Positions 23,801 to 31,143 of a stretch of 64,000 bases of DNA are shown in pieces. The position numbers and the translations under genes were made by a program. The DNA is from Amylostereum areolatum (Eukaryota > Basidiomycota > Agaricomycetes > Russulales > Stereaceae): the NCBI GenBank assembly GCA_012932865.1, contig SAXG01000002.1, forward strand, positions 496,001 to 560,000, written 5' to 3'. Below the pieces are notes generated by a model that ran no database searches, was not told where the DNA came from, and saw only the letters and a list, made by a program, of their open reading frames with translations. Positions within the stretch are counted from its first letter, which is position 1. Every line of letters starts with the position of its first letter.

Positions 23801-24027
23801 GGAGGAATGGAAGGGGACGCAGGTTGCAAGCCAGCTTGGGAAACTCCCCCAAGATGGTTCTGGTAATTCTGCAACATGGCTGCGCGCTCTGGCGTGAACC
23901 AAGAGAGGTCCGGAGCAGACGAAGTTGCAGAAGGAGGGACAGAAGGTGGCCCGGGTTGTGAGCCGTGATAATTCTGGAGCGTTGCAGCTCATTCAGGGGT
24001 TAGCCATGAAAAGTCAACGTTGGGCAT
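11859..24027 (-). CDS. HECT-like E3 ubiquitin ligase, intron disrupted by a retrotransposon
   Basis: Basidiomycete HECT-like family. The C-terminal half (exons 13281-13630, 12802-13225, 12582-12743, 12163-12525, 11859-12104) carries family motifs: LLAYRLCTEGEALIRLLRP, MGHSRVREDDLGVLGFFMGH, GFDLVKAVSSFAGGSSTLLS and a terminal KWQTCSRQATIP-WLLLELLTTVGQH. The Thr-Cys pair is the probable catalytic cysteine. Upstream exons are 13688-13840, 22458-22693, 22757-23189 and 23248-24027. All phases agree, including across the 8.6-kb intron 13841-22457, whose native length without the element would be 71 nt. The N-terminus is disordered and has a tandem motif SWLTPE-AATLQNY / SWFTPERAAMLQNY. In the first copy codon 13 is TGA (23989-23991) where the second copy has Arg; translation could restart at the ATG at 23877. 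The junction 23190-23247 is the least certain. Confidence 0.75.
13847..13851. other. Target-site duplication, copy 1
   Basis: AGTTA directly abuts the LTR starting at 13852. The matching AGTTA is at 22393-22397, directly after the other LTR. On the host gene's strand this is TAACT, the branch-point region of the host intron. Confidence 0.95.
13852..14345 (-). repeat. 3' LTR (element orientation)
   Basis: 494 bp, beginning TGTCAGCAAC and ending TTCATGACA. It matches the copy at 21899-22392 base for base by eye. It carries the same TATA, CRE and triple CCCCGAGGT elements as the other LTR. Confidence 0.95.
14346..14356 (-). other. Polypurine tract
   Basis: On the element strand GGGAAGGTGA lies immediately 5' of the 3' LTR, the expected position of the plus-strand primer. 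The integrase stop codon TGA overlaps its end. Confidence 0.7.
14346..16127 (-). CDS. Retrotransposon integrase with chromodomain (3' part of pol)
   Basis: Integrase region of the polyprotein, in the same frame as the upstream pol but after an in-frame TAG at 16128-16130. First internal ATG at 16088. Visible parts in order: the N-terminal zinc-binding segment ending in CETCQRNK; the catalytic core with the three acidic residues in VSIDFVMPLP, VSDRGSVF and NGQTERSN; a GPY/F-type module (KRFGPFKVLKKVGASAYHLQ); and a C-terminal chromodomain (EVESIVDVRRKSKRLEFLVHWKGYDQSEDTWEP split by natural spacing). It inserts the element cDNA, and the chromodomain is thought to steer insertion toward marked chromatin. 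The core segment between the first Asp and LTEDEL is divergent from the usual family text. Confidence 0.9.
   Translation of the reverse strand, partial: EYDFTLTHKAGNQMGKPDAISRQAGLKKGENDNKDVVLLKTELFRALRTPEGSGIMVDGPENAFITRIKGTTTQDDSVKRALAMKVKGWKEQENNLFTFQQRIYVPRDKKLRADIIQAHHDGPLNGHPGRYKTHELITRNYWWPAIRDDVRKYVEGCETCQRNKIRHDQIAAPLHPHEPPKGPWEHVSIDFVMPLPVSEGYDAICNVNCMGTKQVVFWATTKDLTEDELAKEFLRNVVPHHGVPRKIVSDRGSVFVSKFTKALCEQLGIEANPSTAYHPQTNGQTERSNMTMENYLRIYVNHRQDDWAHFLPLAMTAFNNMTHSSIGMSPNFANYGRELYLGTNPRRETTNPTANELAQRMRDVYTEARSALKAAQNDQKRFYDRNKADPVDYHVGDFVWLEAKTRDGQTVIHTVRPMQKLDAKRFGPFKVLKKVGASAYHLQLPKTWGRKHPVFNESLLSPHNGPAFDQQKKAPPPPPDLIQGEEFYEVESIVDVRRKSKRLEFLVHWKGYDQSEDTWEPKTNLGKAKKPLDDFYRRHPHRLKTAQMAPHTPITIEANHMIMKAAHERLDKHLVCRRGYHRDSTRTLNLTGR
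16128..18938 (-). CDS. Retrotransposon pol: protease, reverse transcriptase, RNase H
   Basis: 936 codons from an ATG at 18936-18938 to a TAG at 16128-16130. Protease motif ALIDSGCTGSCID near residue 340; reverse transcriptase from about 550 with the YLDD active site (VVVYLDDILIF) near 705; RNase H with acidic residues in RVEADSSDYATG, YEIYDKELLAI and DIWTDHRNLTYF. The ORF ends exactly after RRQARWLMEL, where related elements continue with Gln into a linker and integrase, so the TAG probably replaces CAG. It starts 12 nt beyond the gag stop and lies in the -1 frame relative to gag. A run of five T precedes the gag TAG, so either frameshifting or reinitiation could express it. Confidence 0.9.
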   Translation of the reverse strand: MNTASNASKPVSRWPLSRILSSGLSVPSRFPDPDFFNRWPHSRLRSHVHPSLEKDSVKTETTTRDGWGTSLDTIKSPPPPYMSLRTSNTTINCSPGEKPALKKDEERKKFPVGWTAFNTVDWAAPKILDPIKPRTFTWPAYNPFLRVPPVKLPKTSRAHMGTIHEEDTDVTQPPPREEKGIVRPPQGGYTPDPSCKVGDTKPENGDGGCIDREIPVDPSLARDRGGAMAGAPPTGVDTSRKYALPRTAQWTLKRLREDKPESAIAELRIWTHHKRREEATHEAVQEIGRMGDEQAIQALHELHSPMRFIRSNGRREQINVPIRLQFGPKTVNAQALIDSGCTGSCIDEAFVKKHDIPTKKTARPIPVKNADGTHNSGGPITEYVTAHVTIHGHEEDLDLAVSHLGMNVYIGHEWLRQHNPSINWTEGTITFDRCPQECQPTKFNIDEKDEETPDEVYPLEEGEQLYAFDWEGYQSSTSLYVRTLASDIAIAENAKKKAQTFAERVPSEYHEFKDIFDKDDFDKLPKRRPWDHAIELKPDFTPVDCKVYPLTLDEQGKLDDFLEENLRSGRIRNSKSPMASPFFFIKKKDGSLRPVQDYRRLNDMTIKNRYPLPLVQELLDKLKGAKVFTKLDVRWGYNNVRIKEGDEWKATFRTNKGLFEPTVMFFGLTNSPATFQAMMNDLFRDLIHEGIVVVYLDDILIFTETLEQHRQAVKQVLQILRDNNLYLKPEKCDFEQEEIEYLGMIVGHGKVRMDPAKVAAITNWTAPTTKKQLQSFLGFCNFYRRFVPDFSRIAHDLTKLTGHTDWEWTDAQQVAFEELKRRITSQPVLAIPTDNEKFRVEADSSDYATGAVLSQKQANGHWHPIAYFSKALSPAERNYEIYDKELLAIMSALDEWRQYLMGARQPFDIWTDHRNLTYFRKAQKLNRRQARWLMEL
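18950..20668 (-). CDS. Retrotransposon Gag with CCHC zinc knuckle
   Basis: The frame is open from just after a TAA at 20672-20674 to a TAG at 18950-18952. The capsid-like region spans roughly residues 215-390 (motifs EYADFKHEVTSYI, YMREGAAKEWARNF, FFVKFEQIARRA), and one CCHC knuckle, CFKCGMTNHISKDC, lies near residue 455. There is no ATG in the first 127 codons: the first codon of the open stretch is GTG and the first Met lies in RRQAMAATVL. ORF1 upstream is in the same frame, so the N-terminal part would be made only by readthrough of the TAA, by splicing, or not at all. Confidence 0.85.
   Translation of the reverse strand: MSSTYGLRPRSPHPLPRGITEEYLRRERRFLYFIHLEGDEEEDQVYFVDGEWCADEEGNQAFTEDDLALIALDYDRREERLRNQPPPAPPPPPPYNPPPRTFQVQTHTGPLRPRSPPSSAWKRRQAMAATVLNRRAADQTNCPANIAAFAPVIGNTRYAFLNGIAYEVAKFEFTDDPLNGTQWAYVDAGNWHAFSNLIIAAFTPAAPGAPAAATAKRKIHAAKPREYSGKRSEYADFKHEVTSYIEAAPQDFISEIDQVRFILSYMREGAAKEWARNFKDANILTAGTTVTMANFITALDASFVSTSDQQDALNELDQFKMGNKSADEFFVKFEQIARRANVIPTNDDAWFLRILKANIKIEILKNIFRSPPVPTTYTDWKKRVTEMDNAWREISEMHRGHPSSSTHTTSKPKDVKDATGTIHGGGGQAMDIGAVDTKGRCFKCGMTNHISKDCKASVEYIRKKWGRDRYSTSPNYKGPRSSNTPRPPPFKRNPNQQARSQTTEEFASPKEWIDTLDDEQRKMILRALVETDGKTTPTPKTEAKKKKKDKNKVVDDRSTKSGGSDADAESDF
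20672..21424 (-). CDS. Retrotransposon ORF1, acidic protein of unknown role
   Basis: 250 codons starting at the first ATG of the element (21422-21424), 474 nt after the 5' LTR. Rich in Asp, Glu, Pro and Ser, with an N-terminal region of aromatic residues (FHFPDFDFVYEREEF) and a WTRIIVSIEQGHPRLEF strand. No known domain was recognised. It is in frame with Gag and separated from it by a single TAA at 20672-20674, so it may be an N-terminal extension of a Gag precursor. Confidence 0.7.
   Translation of the reverse strand: MGEEHQALEEENFHFPDFDFVYEREEFTAVTEIERDTAITAYFGDNLFDAHNWVYASASNPDWGFRVRVDWTRIIVSIEQGHPRLEFRPYFSAIYRNEQLPNQWYGPHTPIPLYTTTSPEGGRPTPTPSPPPQEEGFWTAPSSPLPSTHEDSDSSGSAPSSLRSLDGSPRIYPLGPWTIGDGGGIGSELDEVDDILDLYLSDTTTLVDDDSFEYDPDNLEWGEPENLNNNDWDQIPVPYIAAPPQIPRPL
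21887..21896 (-). promoter_or_regulatory. Putative self-priming primer-binding site
   Basis: Two bases inside the 5' LTR, the element-strand sequence AGGTCGAGAT is the exact complement of ATCTCGACCT within the LTR (21990-21999). That LTR site lies about 36 nt after the start of the TATA box, where transcription should begin. This is the arrangement known from Tf1, whose mRNA 5' end folds back to prime reverse transcription. I saw no obvious tRNA 3'-end complement at this position. Confidence 0.65.
22028..22035 (-). promoter_or_regulatory. LTR TATA box
   Basis: TATATAAG on the element strand of the 5' LTR, about 29-36 nt upstream of the ATCTCGACCT that pairs with the primer-binding site. The same box occurs in the 3' LTR at 13981-13988. 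Confidence 0.75.
22231..22238. promoter_or_regulatory. CRE palindrome TGACGTCA in U3
   Basis: A perfect 8-bp ATF/CREB-type site about 200 bp upstream of the TATA box in the 5' LTR, repeated at 14184-14191 in the 3' LTR. Two related ATGATGTCATG-like half sites lie nearby. It suggests bZIP (Atf1-like) stress control of the element; this is inference from the motif. Confidence 0.55.
22393..22397. other. Target-site duplication, copy 2
   Basis: AGTTA immediately after the LTR ending at 22392, paired with 13847-13851. Five-base duplications are normal for Ty3/gypsy integrases. Confidence 0.95.
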
Positions 24028-24403
24028 CTAAACATAAAGCCTAGTCAGCATTAGAGAAGAGAAGGGTGTGAAGAAGGGTGCGCACGATGATTAAAGACTT
24101 GAAGAGTGAGGCTGAAGAAAGTCAGCGTGGCTTGAGTCAGATTAGAGGTGGATGGCTTACGGATTAGTTAATCTGGAGGGTATCTGGAGTAATTAAGGGT
24201 GTGTGAGCAGAGTCGTAAGTTGGTACAATAAAATTGAACTCACGAATAAGTCGGACCAGAAGACAAGGTGACGATGACAAAGTGACGATGACAAGAGTGA
24301 CGACGACGTGGATTCTAATGGAAGGAGGAGGAGTGACCACTGGGAAGACAAGAGCAACTAGGACGATGGTGACGATGAGGACAGGAGGCACTAGGAGGAC
24401 GGT

Positions 24404-24474
24404 GAGGCGAGAATGACGAGGGCGACGAGAATGACGAGAGCGACGAGAATGACGAGAGCGACGAGAACGATGAG
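24404..24474. repeat. 18-bp minisatellite, about four copies
   Basis: Unit AGCGACGAGAATGACGAG at 24421-24438, 24439-24456 and 24457-24474, with a partial copy just upstream. An imperfect GACGATGACAA-like tract precedes it at 24264-24310. Confidence 0.8.
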
Positions 24475-24723
24475 AAGGGACAGGTGCAGGTCTGTAAACA
24501 CAGACGAGCAGGGGATAGAAATGAACATTGAAGTTGTTTTATAGCCTGGCTGGGTCCGGATGGTGCATCCAGAGGTGGAACTAGACTTGAACTAAGAAAG
24601 CATGGCAAACTTGTGTCCTTCATGTGAAGATGTGAAGGAGTAAGGAAGCGGCTTGGGCTTGCACAAGTCAGCCAATGATTAGACTGTGGTGGAGGAGAAC
24701 ATCCACCATAACATCAGACAAGA

Positions 24724-24847
24724 TGCACCATAGCGGACAACGCAAACACCATGGCTGACAAGACGTGTGCACCATGGCGCATGAGACGTGCACCATGGGG
24801 GACAAGACGCGCACCATGGCGGATACAGTGCACACCATGGTGGACAG
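24724..24847. repeat. 21-23 bp minisatellite, six copies
   Basis: Repeats of GCACCATGGCGGACAAGACGY with small changes, starting at about 24724, 24746, 24769, 24790, 24811 and 24832. Each unit has a CCATGG (NcoI) core. Confidence 0.75.
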
Positions 24848-25619
24848 AGTTTCGCAAGCAGCCACAAGTTGTGAGACGGTTCCCTATAAGAGTGCTTGAA
24901 GGAGACCAGCAGATGTTCCTTCAAGGAACCTATATTCTAGACCAAGGCAAAAAACCGTAGCAAAGGTCGTGGCTTCAGATCAAGACTGGCCTTAAGTACG
25001 GAGAGAGGAAGGGAAAGATAGTGAGCAAGGATGAGGATCGGTCGAAGGACGGAGATCACGAAGCGGGGAGTGGAGGTCAGGAATTTCCGGCGATAATTGC
25101 CGTCATAGCTGACGTCATTGAGCAACCACCGATCACTATACCTCGGTCCTCGGAAACGGATGATCTGTAAAAATGTCAGGACTCGGAGTCACTTGGGCCG
25201 CGTATATTTCCGATGTTATCAACGGAACGAGTGTCTTTTGCTTGCTTGGGGTTTGACGAACGAGTGGCTCGGGCTTGCCCTGAAATACATTGGATGTGGC
25301 ACGGTGGCAGTGGTTCTGATCATGGTTTACTTACTTTACGGCTATACGCACTGCGGTTCCCGGGGGCCGGCACGTCCACGTCGGCATCTTAAAATCTCAC
25401 GATCCCACAACTACACGCTACTACACGCCGGTTCAATATCATCATATGCAGTGATGATCTGACTCGCACAGCACACGACGAACACACATCCTTGTACCCG
25501 ACTGCACAACTTCAAACACGCGTCTATGGTAAGGTATCTTGTATGTGGTGGTAACCCGTCGTGTTAAGCACAGTTAAACCAGACATCACCGCATAGTCGC
25601 CTGAGCTGACTATGAGCCT

Positions 25620-27320
25620 ATGACCACACAGAGAGGAAACATCGTTATACGCAATGTCTATCTAGCCGAGGCCGACCCAGAAGGCCGGGACATCTATGAC
25701 GTTTACTGCGAAGATGGAATGGTAGCTCGGGTAGACGTTGCTGGCAAAGGTGCAATACTATCGTTATTTGGACATCCAGAGATCAACGCGAAAGGGAAGG
25801 GAATTCTGTTGCCAGCGTGCGTATGTCTCTTGTCTCAAGGCATGCTCTGTGCTGAACCCGACCAAGCCTATGTCATTCTCATATTCATATCGACAAATGT
25901 TTCCTGCTGGATCAATGTCTACCTTTGCAATCTGGGTGAGTCGGTGTCGTACGCGGTTCAAATGTGCACCGTTCGCATATTTACGGCACGCGCAGAACGT
26001 TCGGGGAGGCACTCAAGGTTACGACAACGGCCAAATCACGATTCCCACATATGCTGGACGACGTATATGCGCGGGGAAAGCGACTCGTCGTCGAAAGCGT
26101 TCAATGTGGAGTGACATCCATGCGTGCCCACGTCGAGGTTGACAAGATAGTCCATACGGGATGTCTTGACGTTGCGCTTCGGCTGAAGGAAGAGTTCCGT
26201 GACATGTGCGAGATACAAATATCTGGTACGTTCTTGTTGTCATGTTGCCAAGTAATACTGTTTACATGCATTGAACTTCTCGGTAAACCAACAACAGTAT
26301 TCGCACAAGATCCATTATTTGATTCCAAGGATGCTGCAGTGCCTGGAGTCAACTACGATGTCCTCCTCGAAGCTGCAAGAACTTCCGGCGTGTCTTCCAT
26401 AGGATCGGCTCCCTACGTAGAACCGAGCACTGCTCAAGCCTTGCAAAATATCAGTCTCCTACTCGCCTTGGCATTAAACCACGACCTGCTCGTCGACTTC
26501 CACCTGGATTACAATATCAATCCCACGTCGGAGCCTCTCATATACGCCCTTCTCGATTCCATGAAGGCGCACAAGTGGACATCGCGGTCCCGCAAAGTAA
26601 CTATTGGCCATGGAACACGGTATTCTCTCTTCACTTCGGATGACTGGACGCGGCTCAAGGCGGCCATAGGGGACCTTCCAGTGGCTTTTGTGGGTCTACC
26701 TCAAAGTGATACCTACATGATGGGCAAAGGTGGTGAAGATCCTGCCCTTTTACCTCCTCGCGGAACTATCCCAGTGCCATTCGTTGCGTCTCACGGACTA
26801 GAGGTTTCTCTAAGCATCAATAACATCGATAACGCGTTTACGCCTCAAGGCACTGTGGACCCTCTCGGACTGTGCACGCTGGGCGTTGCGCTATATCAAG
26901 ACGCAACACCAGCTGCTTGTCGCACGTTACTAGTACGTCGTCCTGATTGCTAAACTCTGGCGAAGGGCTCACCGCTTCTTTGGGTACTCTTAGAAATGTG
27001 TATCAACGTCCTCAAAGTCCGCCATCGGTCTCGATCCCAACCCTGCAGACCTCCTCATCAAACCCGGAGATGCGGCCGACTTCGTTCTTCTCCACGATAA
27101 CCACTCCATCCAGTCGGCCGTGCTCAATCCGTCGTACGCACGTACCACAATTAGAGGGGGGCTAATTGTCGCTACACGCCGCGTGGAACGCTGGTCGGCA
27201 TCGTCCTCACGATCCAGACATTCCTTACTCAGAGGTACTAATTGGGGGGTGTGGGTGGCTGCCTGTCTCACACTTTCGGTTTGGGGCTGCTGGAGAATGA
27301 AGGGTGCACTTGGCCGATGA
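25620..27320 (+). CDS. Amidohydrolase, cytosine-deaminase-like metallo-hydrolase
   Basis: Five exons join in phase to 485 residues: 25620-25816, 25867-25935, 25996-26225, 26298-26932 and 26994-27320. Metal-binding signatures of the amidohydrolase superfamily are present in order: CHSHIHIDKC (HxH) around residue 70, a His in VDFHLDYN, a His in TIGHGTRY and an Asp in SINNIDNAFTP. The family text ESVQCGVTSMRAHVEVD and SSIGSAPYVEP is strongly conserved. It probably deaminates or hydrolyses a nitrogen heterocycle in the cytosol; the substrate is not predictable. The C-terminal 45 residues after RTTIRGGLIVATRRVE include a Trp-rich stretch not typical of the family, so the true stop may be altered by a further intron. 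Confidence 0.85.
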
Positions 27321-27476
27321 TCGATGAAAACCGAGGGCATGGCCTGATAGTTCGTCTTACAAAGTTCACTGGAGGATTTTTTCCCGGTGGTATGTTCCTC
27401 AGGCCTCATGGCTCGGAGAAGAGCTGAGCAGGACGCGCAGGGACATCCGGCTACTCGGTTCCAGGGTAGGCTAGTT

Positions 27477-28157
27477 CAAAATTAGAGGCCTTGGCTGGTA
27501 GCCCCCAGAAAGGAAATCCGCAGCACCCCGGAAAAGGAAATCTTCGGGGGTCATCAAGCTACCGTCAGCGACGTTTGGGACTCGCACATCTACCTAACGT
27601 CGACAATGCAGAGCGAAATCAACGCCAACGTCGATAATGACGTTTTTGACAGCCACGGACCGGCGACGGCGACGACGAGGGCAGAACTATCGAGGGTTGA
27701 CGGAGGGTAGTTGCCCAAAAAGTGGCCCACTGGAGAGTGACCGGCGAGGCCTCGCGAACCCGGCAAATCCAGCGCGTTGAGCGTCCGAAGGAAAGATAGA
27801 AATACTTCAGTGACATGGCTCCGCATTGTATCCCGAATCTGTAAGGTGCAGATTGACTCTTGCTTGAGTGCTGGAACTGGAGATAATGAGCCCGTTCCAT
27901 TCGAGATTGGCCTTAGATCACCCCAGGCTCACCGCTCAGACACTTCTCTGTTCCCTTCAGAAAGTGCAGACTTCTCTATAGCTCAGTACTGTAATTATTG
28001 CTGGGTTGTATATGGCCAATGTACGATGTCCGACACTTGCAGACTTGCAGTGTTTACGAACATGGACACGCGGTTGCACGCGGTCCGCGAGTGCGAACTG
28101 AGATGGAATGTAGTGAATTGCCTTTCTGGGGGCTACCAGCCAAGGCCTCTAAATTTG
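27477..28157. mobile_element. 0.68-kb element bounded by 36-bp inverted repeats
   Basis: Positions 27477-27512 and 28122-28157 are reverse complements over 36 bp with one mismatch (core GAGGCCTTGGCTGGTAGCCC). The similarity stops abruptly on both sides. The 609-bp interior encodes nothing recognisable, so it fits a non-autonomous DNA transposon (MITE-like). No clear target duplication was found: the flanks are CTAGTT on the left and ATGCAG on the right. A segmental inverted duplication is the alternative. Confidence 0.55.
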
Positions 28158-29020
28158 ATGCAGACCGTACAACCAGAACGACTATCTTCTGGTTAGGTCA
28201 GCCACGGAGACTAGTTCCAGGGTATGTCTCTGGTCGTCACCACATCACCCACGGGCTTCGCACGTCCCTGCGCAGCGCGTACTCGGGAGTCGATGTTCAC
28301 TCGTTCAAACTTTCAGGCCCAGACTCTCGTGCCTGGCCGTTGAAGCAATTTACCGCGCTTCTCCACTTTCACGCACCTGCCCCTACCTGCCCCGATTTGC
28401 GTCCGTCGATTGGCCGGTCACGGTGGCTGTGGGCAATCTCAGGCGATCTCCCGATCAAACTTGTTGTCAAGAATCAAGATCTCACATACATTGAACCACT
28501 CAACACTGCGAACCAAAGCCACGTCGGAAAGCTCGAAGATTTGAAGTTTCTGCTGGTCTCGGGTTCGATTCATTTTATTATCATCACGACCAAAGTGAAA
28601 CGAGGTTCGCTTTTCATCGCCGATGCACGGAGCCCCGAGCGACCTCCGAGACTTACAGTGGTGAAAAAGCTTCCGTCAACTCCTCAGTTTTCCATGAACG
28701 CTCACCCCATTATTTTTTGCAGGAAAAGGCTCAAGCCTCGAGCGCGCTCGGGACGCTTTGTAAGGCTGTCGACGTCGAGGGGCCCTCCGCTTTGGGCATC
28801 CGAGAGAGGTGTTTCGTCGGGATGAACGTCCGCCCGTCTCGCCGCCGCCATCCTCACTGCCAACCCCTCGTTCGAGGCTCTCAGATGGTGCCCTCTGAGA
28901 CGCCCCTGACATCGGGCACGATGTGACCGTCCGTTCGCACACGGACTCGTCCCCTTTCGATACCCCACACCCACATTGCGAACAGGGACGGGGTGGGTAC
29001 CGCCACGGACTGCGCGGTGT
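28158..29020. other. Upstream region of the secreted-protein gene, no gene recognised
   Basis: A plus open frame (27998-28825) crosses the right inverted repeat and continues here, but its translation shows no domain and no splice signals. I treat it as chance. Confidence 0.4.
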
Positions 29021-29028
29021 ATAAAGAG
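29021..29028 (+). promoter_or_regulatory. TATA box of the DPBB gene
   Basis: TATAAAGA at 222 nt upstream of the ATG at 29243. It predicts a 5' UTR of about 190 nt. Confidence 0.6.
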
Positions 29029-29242
29029 GCCCAGGGAAAGGAACGAGGAAGGAACCATCCCCGACGCAGTTCCCTTGCCTCGCCGATACACTTCAAAAAG
29101 CAGACGCACAGCGCCCCGTCTTCGTTCCTTCACCCGCCCACCCACTTTCACTACCACTCCCAACTAGCGCTCTCGTCCTCCAGACGATCGTCATCCACCC
29201 ACGCTCTCTTTGACCTACCCATCCACACTCCCTCTCGACACG

Positions 29243-29916
29243 ATGTTCGGCTTCACCACCCTCTTCTTCACGCTCTTCGCGCTCTTCGGCTGCGTGCTCA
29301 CTGCGCCCATCGAGAAACGCACCACCCATACCGGCAAGGTGAGCCCCGTTCCTTTCTCTCTCCCTTCTCCTTCCTCCCCATTGCTTTGCCCGAGCTATCG
29401 CGACCGCGCCCTACACATACCCCCCCCCCTCTCCAACCCTTATCTTCGCGTTCCCAACGGCTAACTTCGTTCCTCGTTCGCAGGGCACCTTCTTCGCTCC
29501 CGGCCTCGGCAACTGCGGCTGGACCAACTCTGAGAACGACCTGATCGTGGCCATGTCCAAGGAGTTCTACGACGCGAACGACGGCGCCAACTGCGGCCAG
29601 GTAACCTATCCCCCCCTCTCCCCTGCCTTCGCATCCTCTCCTCACCTTCGTGCTCCTCCCTCTTTCTCTCCAGAAACTCTCCATCACCTGGGGCGGCGTC
29701 ACGGAGACCGCGACCATGGTTGACTCTTGCCCCGGTACGTCACCCTCCCTCTTCCCCCGTCCTCCAAGCCAATCTCACTCACCGACCGGCCCGCCTCTAG
29801 GATGCTCCTACGGCGACCTCGACATGTCCCCCGCGCTCTTCCGGAAATTCGCAGAGGAGTCCGTCGGCGTCCTCGACAGCCTCACCTGGAACTTCATCGC
29901 CAAGTCCAACGACTAA
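29243..29916 (+). CDS. Small secreted double-psi beta-barrel (RlpA/expansin-like) protein
   Basis: Four exons in phase: 29243-29338, 29484-29600, 29674-29734 and 29801-29916, giving 129 residues. Residues 1-21 form a signal peptide (MFGFTTLFFTLFALFGCVL) followed by a possible Kex2-type KR at 25-26. The remainder has the layout of fungal RlpA-like DPBB proteins, often named riboflavin-aldehyde-forming-enzyme-like: GTFFAPGLGNCGWTNSENDL, then ANCGQ, VTETATMVDSCPGC and DLDMSPALFRKFAEESVGVL. Four Cys (GNC, ANC, DSC, PGC) could form two disulfides. The Asp of DSCPGCSYGDLDMS is the usual DPBB acidic residue. Expected to act in the cell wall or extracellular space; enzymatic activity is unproven for the family. 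Confidence 0.9.
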
Positions 29917-31143
29917 ACCCCCCTCTCTCCCCTCTCCCCTCTCTCCCTGTCCCTGATCCTGTACCACTACTTCCCGCTCTATCCACCCCTCTCTTTAAAA
30001 ATTCTTTGGTTGGGCCTTTGGTTTTCCTCCTCCTCCTCCTCCTCCTCCTCCGGATTCATGGTAACCCTCCGTAGCGTTAGATACTCGTCATCTGGATCGG
30101 CGCCGCATCGTACTTACACACCGTATCCATTCCTGCGCGCGCGCGCATACATACACACACACACACACACATACACGCACACACTCGCACTCGTCGCGCT
30201 CCTTCCATCGCACCTCGTTGTACTGTAATCTTTCGGGGGTCCCTTTTTTCTTTCTCGGGCCATCGGGTACTCCGGGAGAGGGAGGGGAGCCTTTTTGGAC
30301 TCTTTACTTGGGGATTCTGGTCGCTTATAACTGGCACACGGACTCTTGCGCACGACGGACTCACACAGCCTACTACCCGGCATCTTCTACATACTACTTG
30401 ATTACCGTCCAACGGTGGTACTGTAATGCACGCTCGTTCATCACCATCGGAGCTCGGGGAGTAACAGCTCTCGGTTGTGGGACTCGACAAGCGCTGCTTG
30501 CGGGTGGCTCTCACCTTGCTCGGCGCGCGACTTCTTGGTTTTTACACCAGTATGGATGTATAGCAAACACGGCGAGTGCGACAGAGCACCTCGGAACCCC
30601 GGAGTTGCACGGCCTTGTACTAAACGCAGTGCCGATACAGAACCCACACGACTTACCTCGCTGGTGATATTGACTTCAAACTTTGGGGGTCACGACGAAT
30701 AATGGGATACAGAACCGCAGCTCGTACATCGCAGGTTAACTTTTTGGATTCGCGTAGCAACGGGTTTTCTACGAAGTACGTATGTAAAACGAGTGTTCGG
30801 TATCGTGTGCAAAATGGGGGGGGTGATGAAAAAAAAGGGGGGGCATCAGCGGTGGACGGTGGTGGTTCGACGGTATCATGGGGGCAAGCAAAGAGCGTGG
30901 GGGCAACGTGCGGGGAGCTAGAGGTCACGGGGAGAGCATATGAGGTATAAGGATAACGAAAGGGAGGGATGGATACACGGATAACAGCGAGGGGGTACAG
31001 AGCGGGACATGAAAGGTGTTACAGATGACTGGAAACAACGTTGGACCGAAAGAGCGAATGAGGCGGCATTGCAGGACGACGAAGACAAGGCCTTCGAAAC
31101 AGGCGAGGTGTAAACGCAAGCGAAACCCGTGCAGAAGAAAGCG
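29917..31143. other. Intergenic region with microsatellites
   Basis: 3' flank of the DPBB gene converging on the 3' end of the RAX1-like gene. It contains a (CTC)n run at 30026-30051, an alternating CG run at 30135-30146 and a (CA)n-rich run at 30147-30184. No gene was recognised. Confidence 0.5.
30026..30184. repeat. CTC, CG and CA microsatellites
   Basis: Three simple repeats in the 3' flank of the DPBB gene: CCT/CTC trinucleotide (30026-30051), GC dinucleotide (30135-30146) and ACATAC/CA (30147-30184). Confidence 0.8.

Larger units (their letters stand above)
24028..25619. other. Intergenic region with minisatellites
   Basis: Lies between the HECT-like gene start (minus) and the amidohydrolase start (plus), so it contains both promoters. 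It holds two tandem-repeat arrays listed separately. Open frames here (for example 25118-25462) have no recognisable product. Confidence 0.5.

Noticed and set aside
24404..24847. CRISPR-like array
   Set aside because: The repeats are directly adjacent with no unique spacers, in a eukaryotic genome; they are minisatellites.
25118..25462. Plus open frame with a hydrophobic segment, possible small membrane protein
   Set aside because: Only one weak hydrophobic run, no supporting splice or promoter signal, and the region is the likely promoter of the amidohydrolase.
28545..28575. tRNA-like B box (GGTTCGATTCA)
   Set aside because: No A box or acceptor-stem pairing at the right distance, so it is not a tRNA gene.
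27998..28825. 275-codon plus frame across the right inverted repeat
   Set aside because: Translation is compositionally random; it crosses the sharp border of the repeat element.
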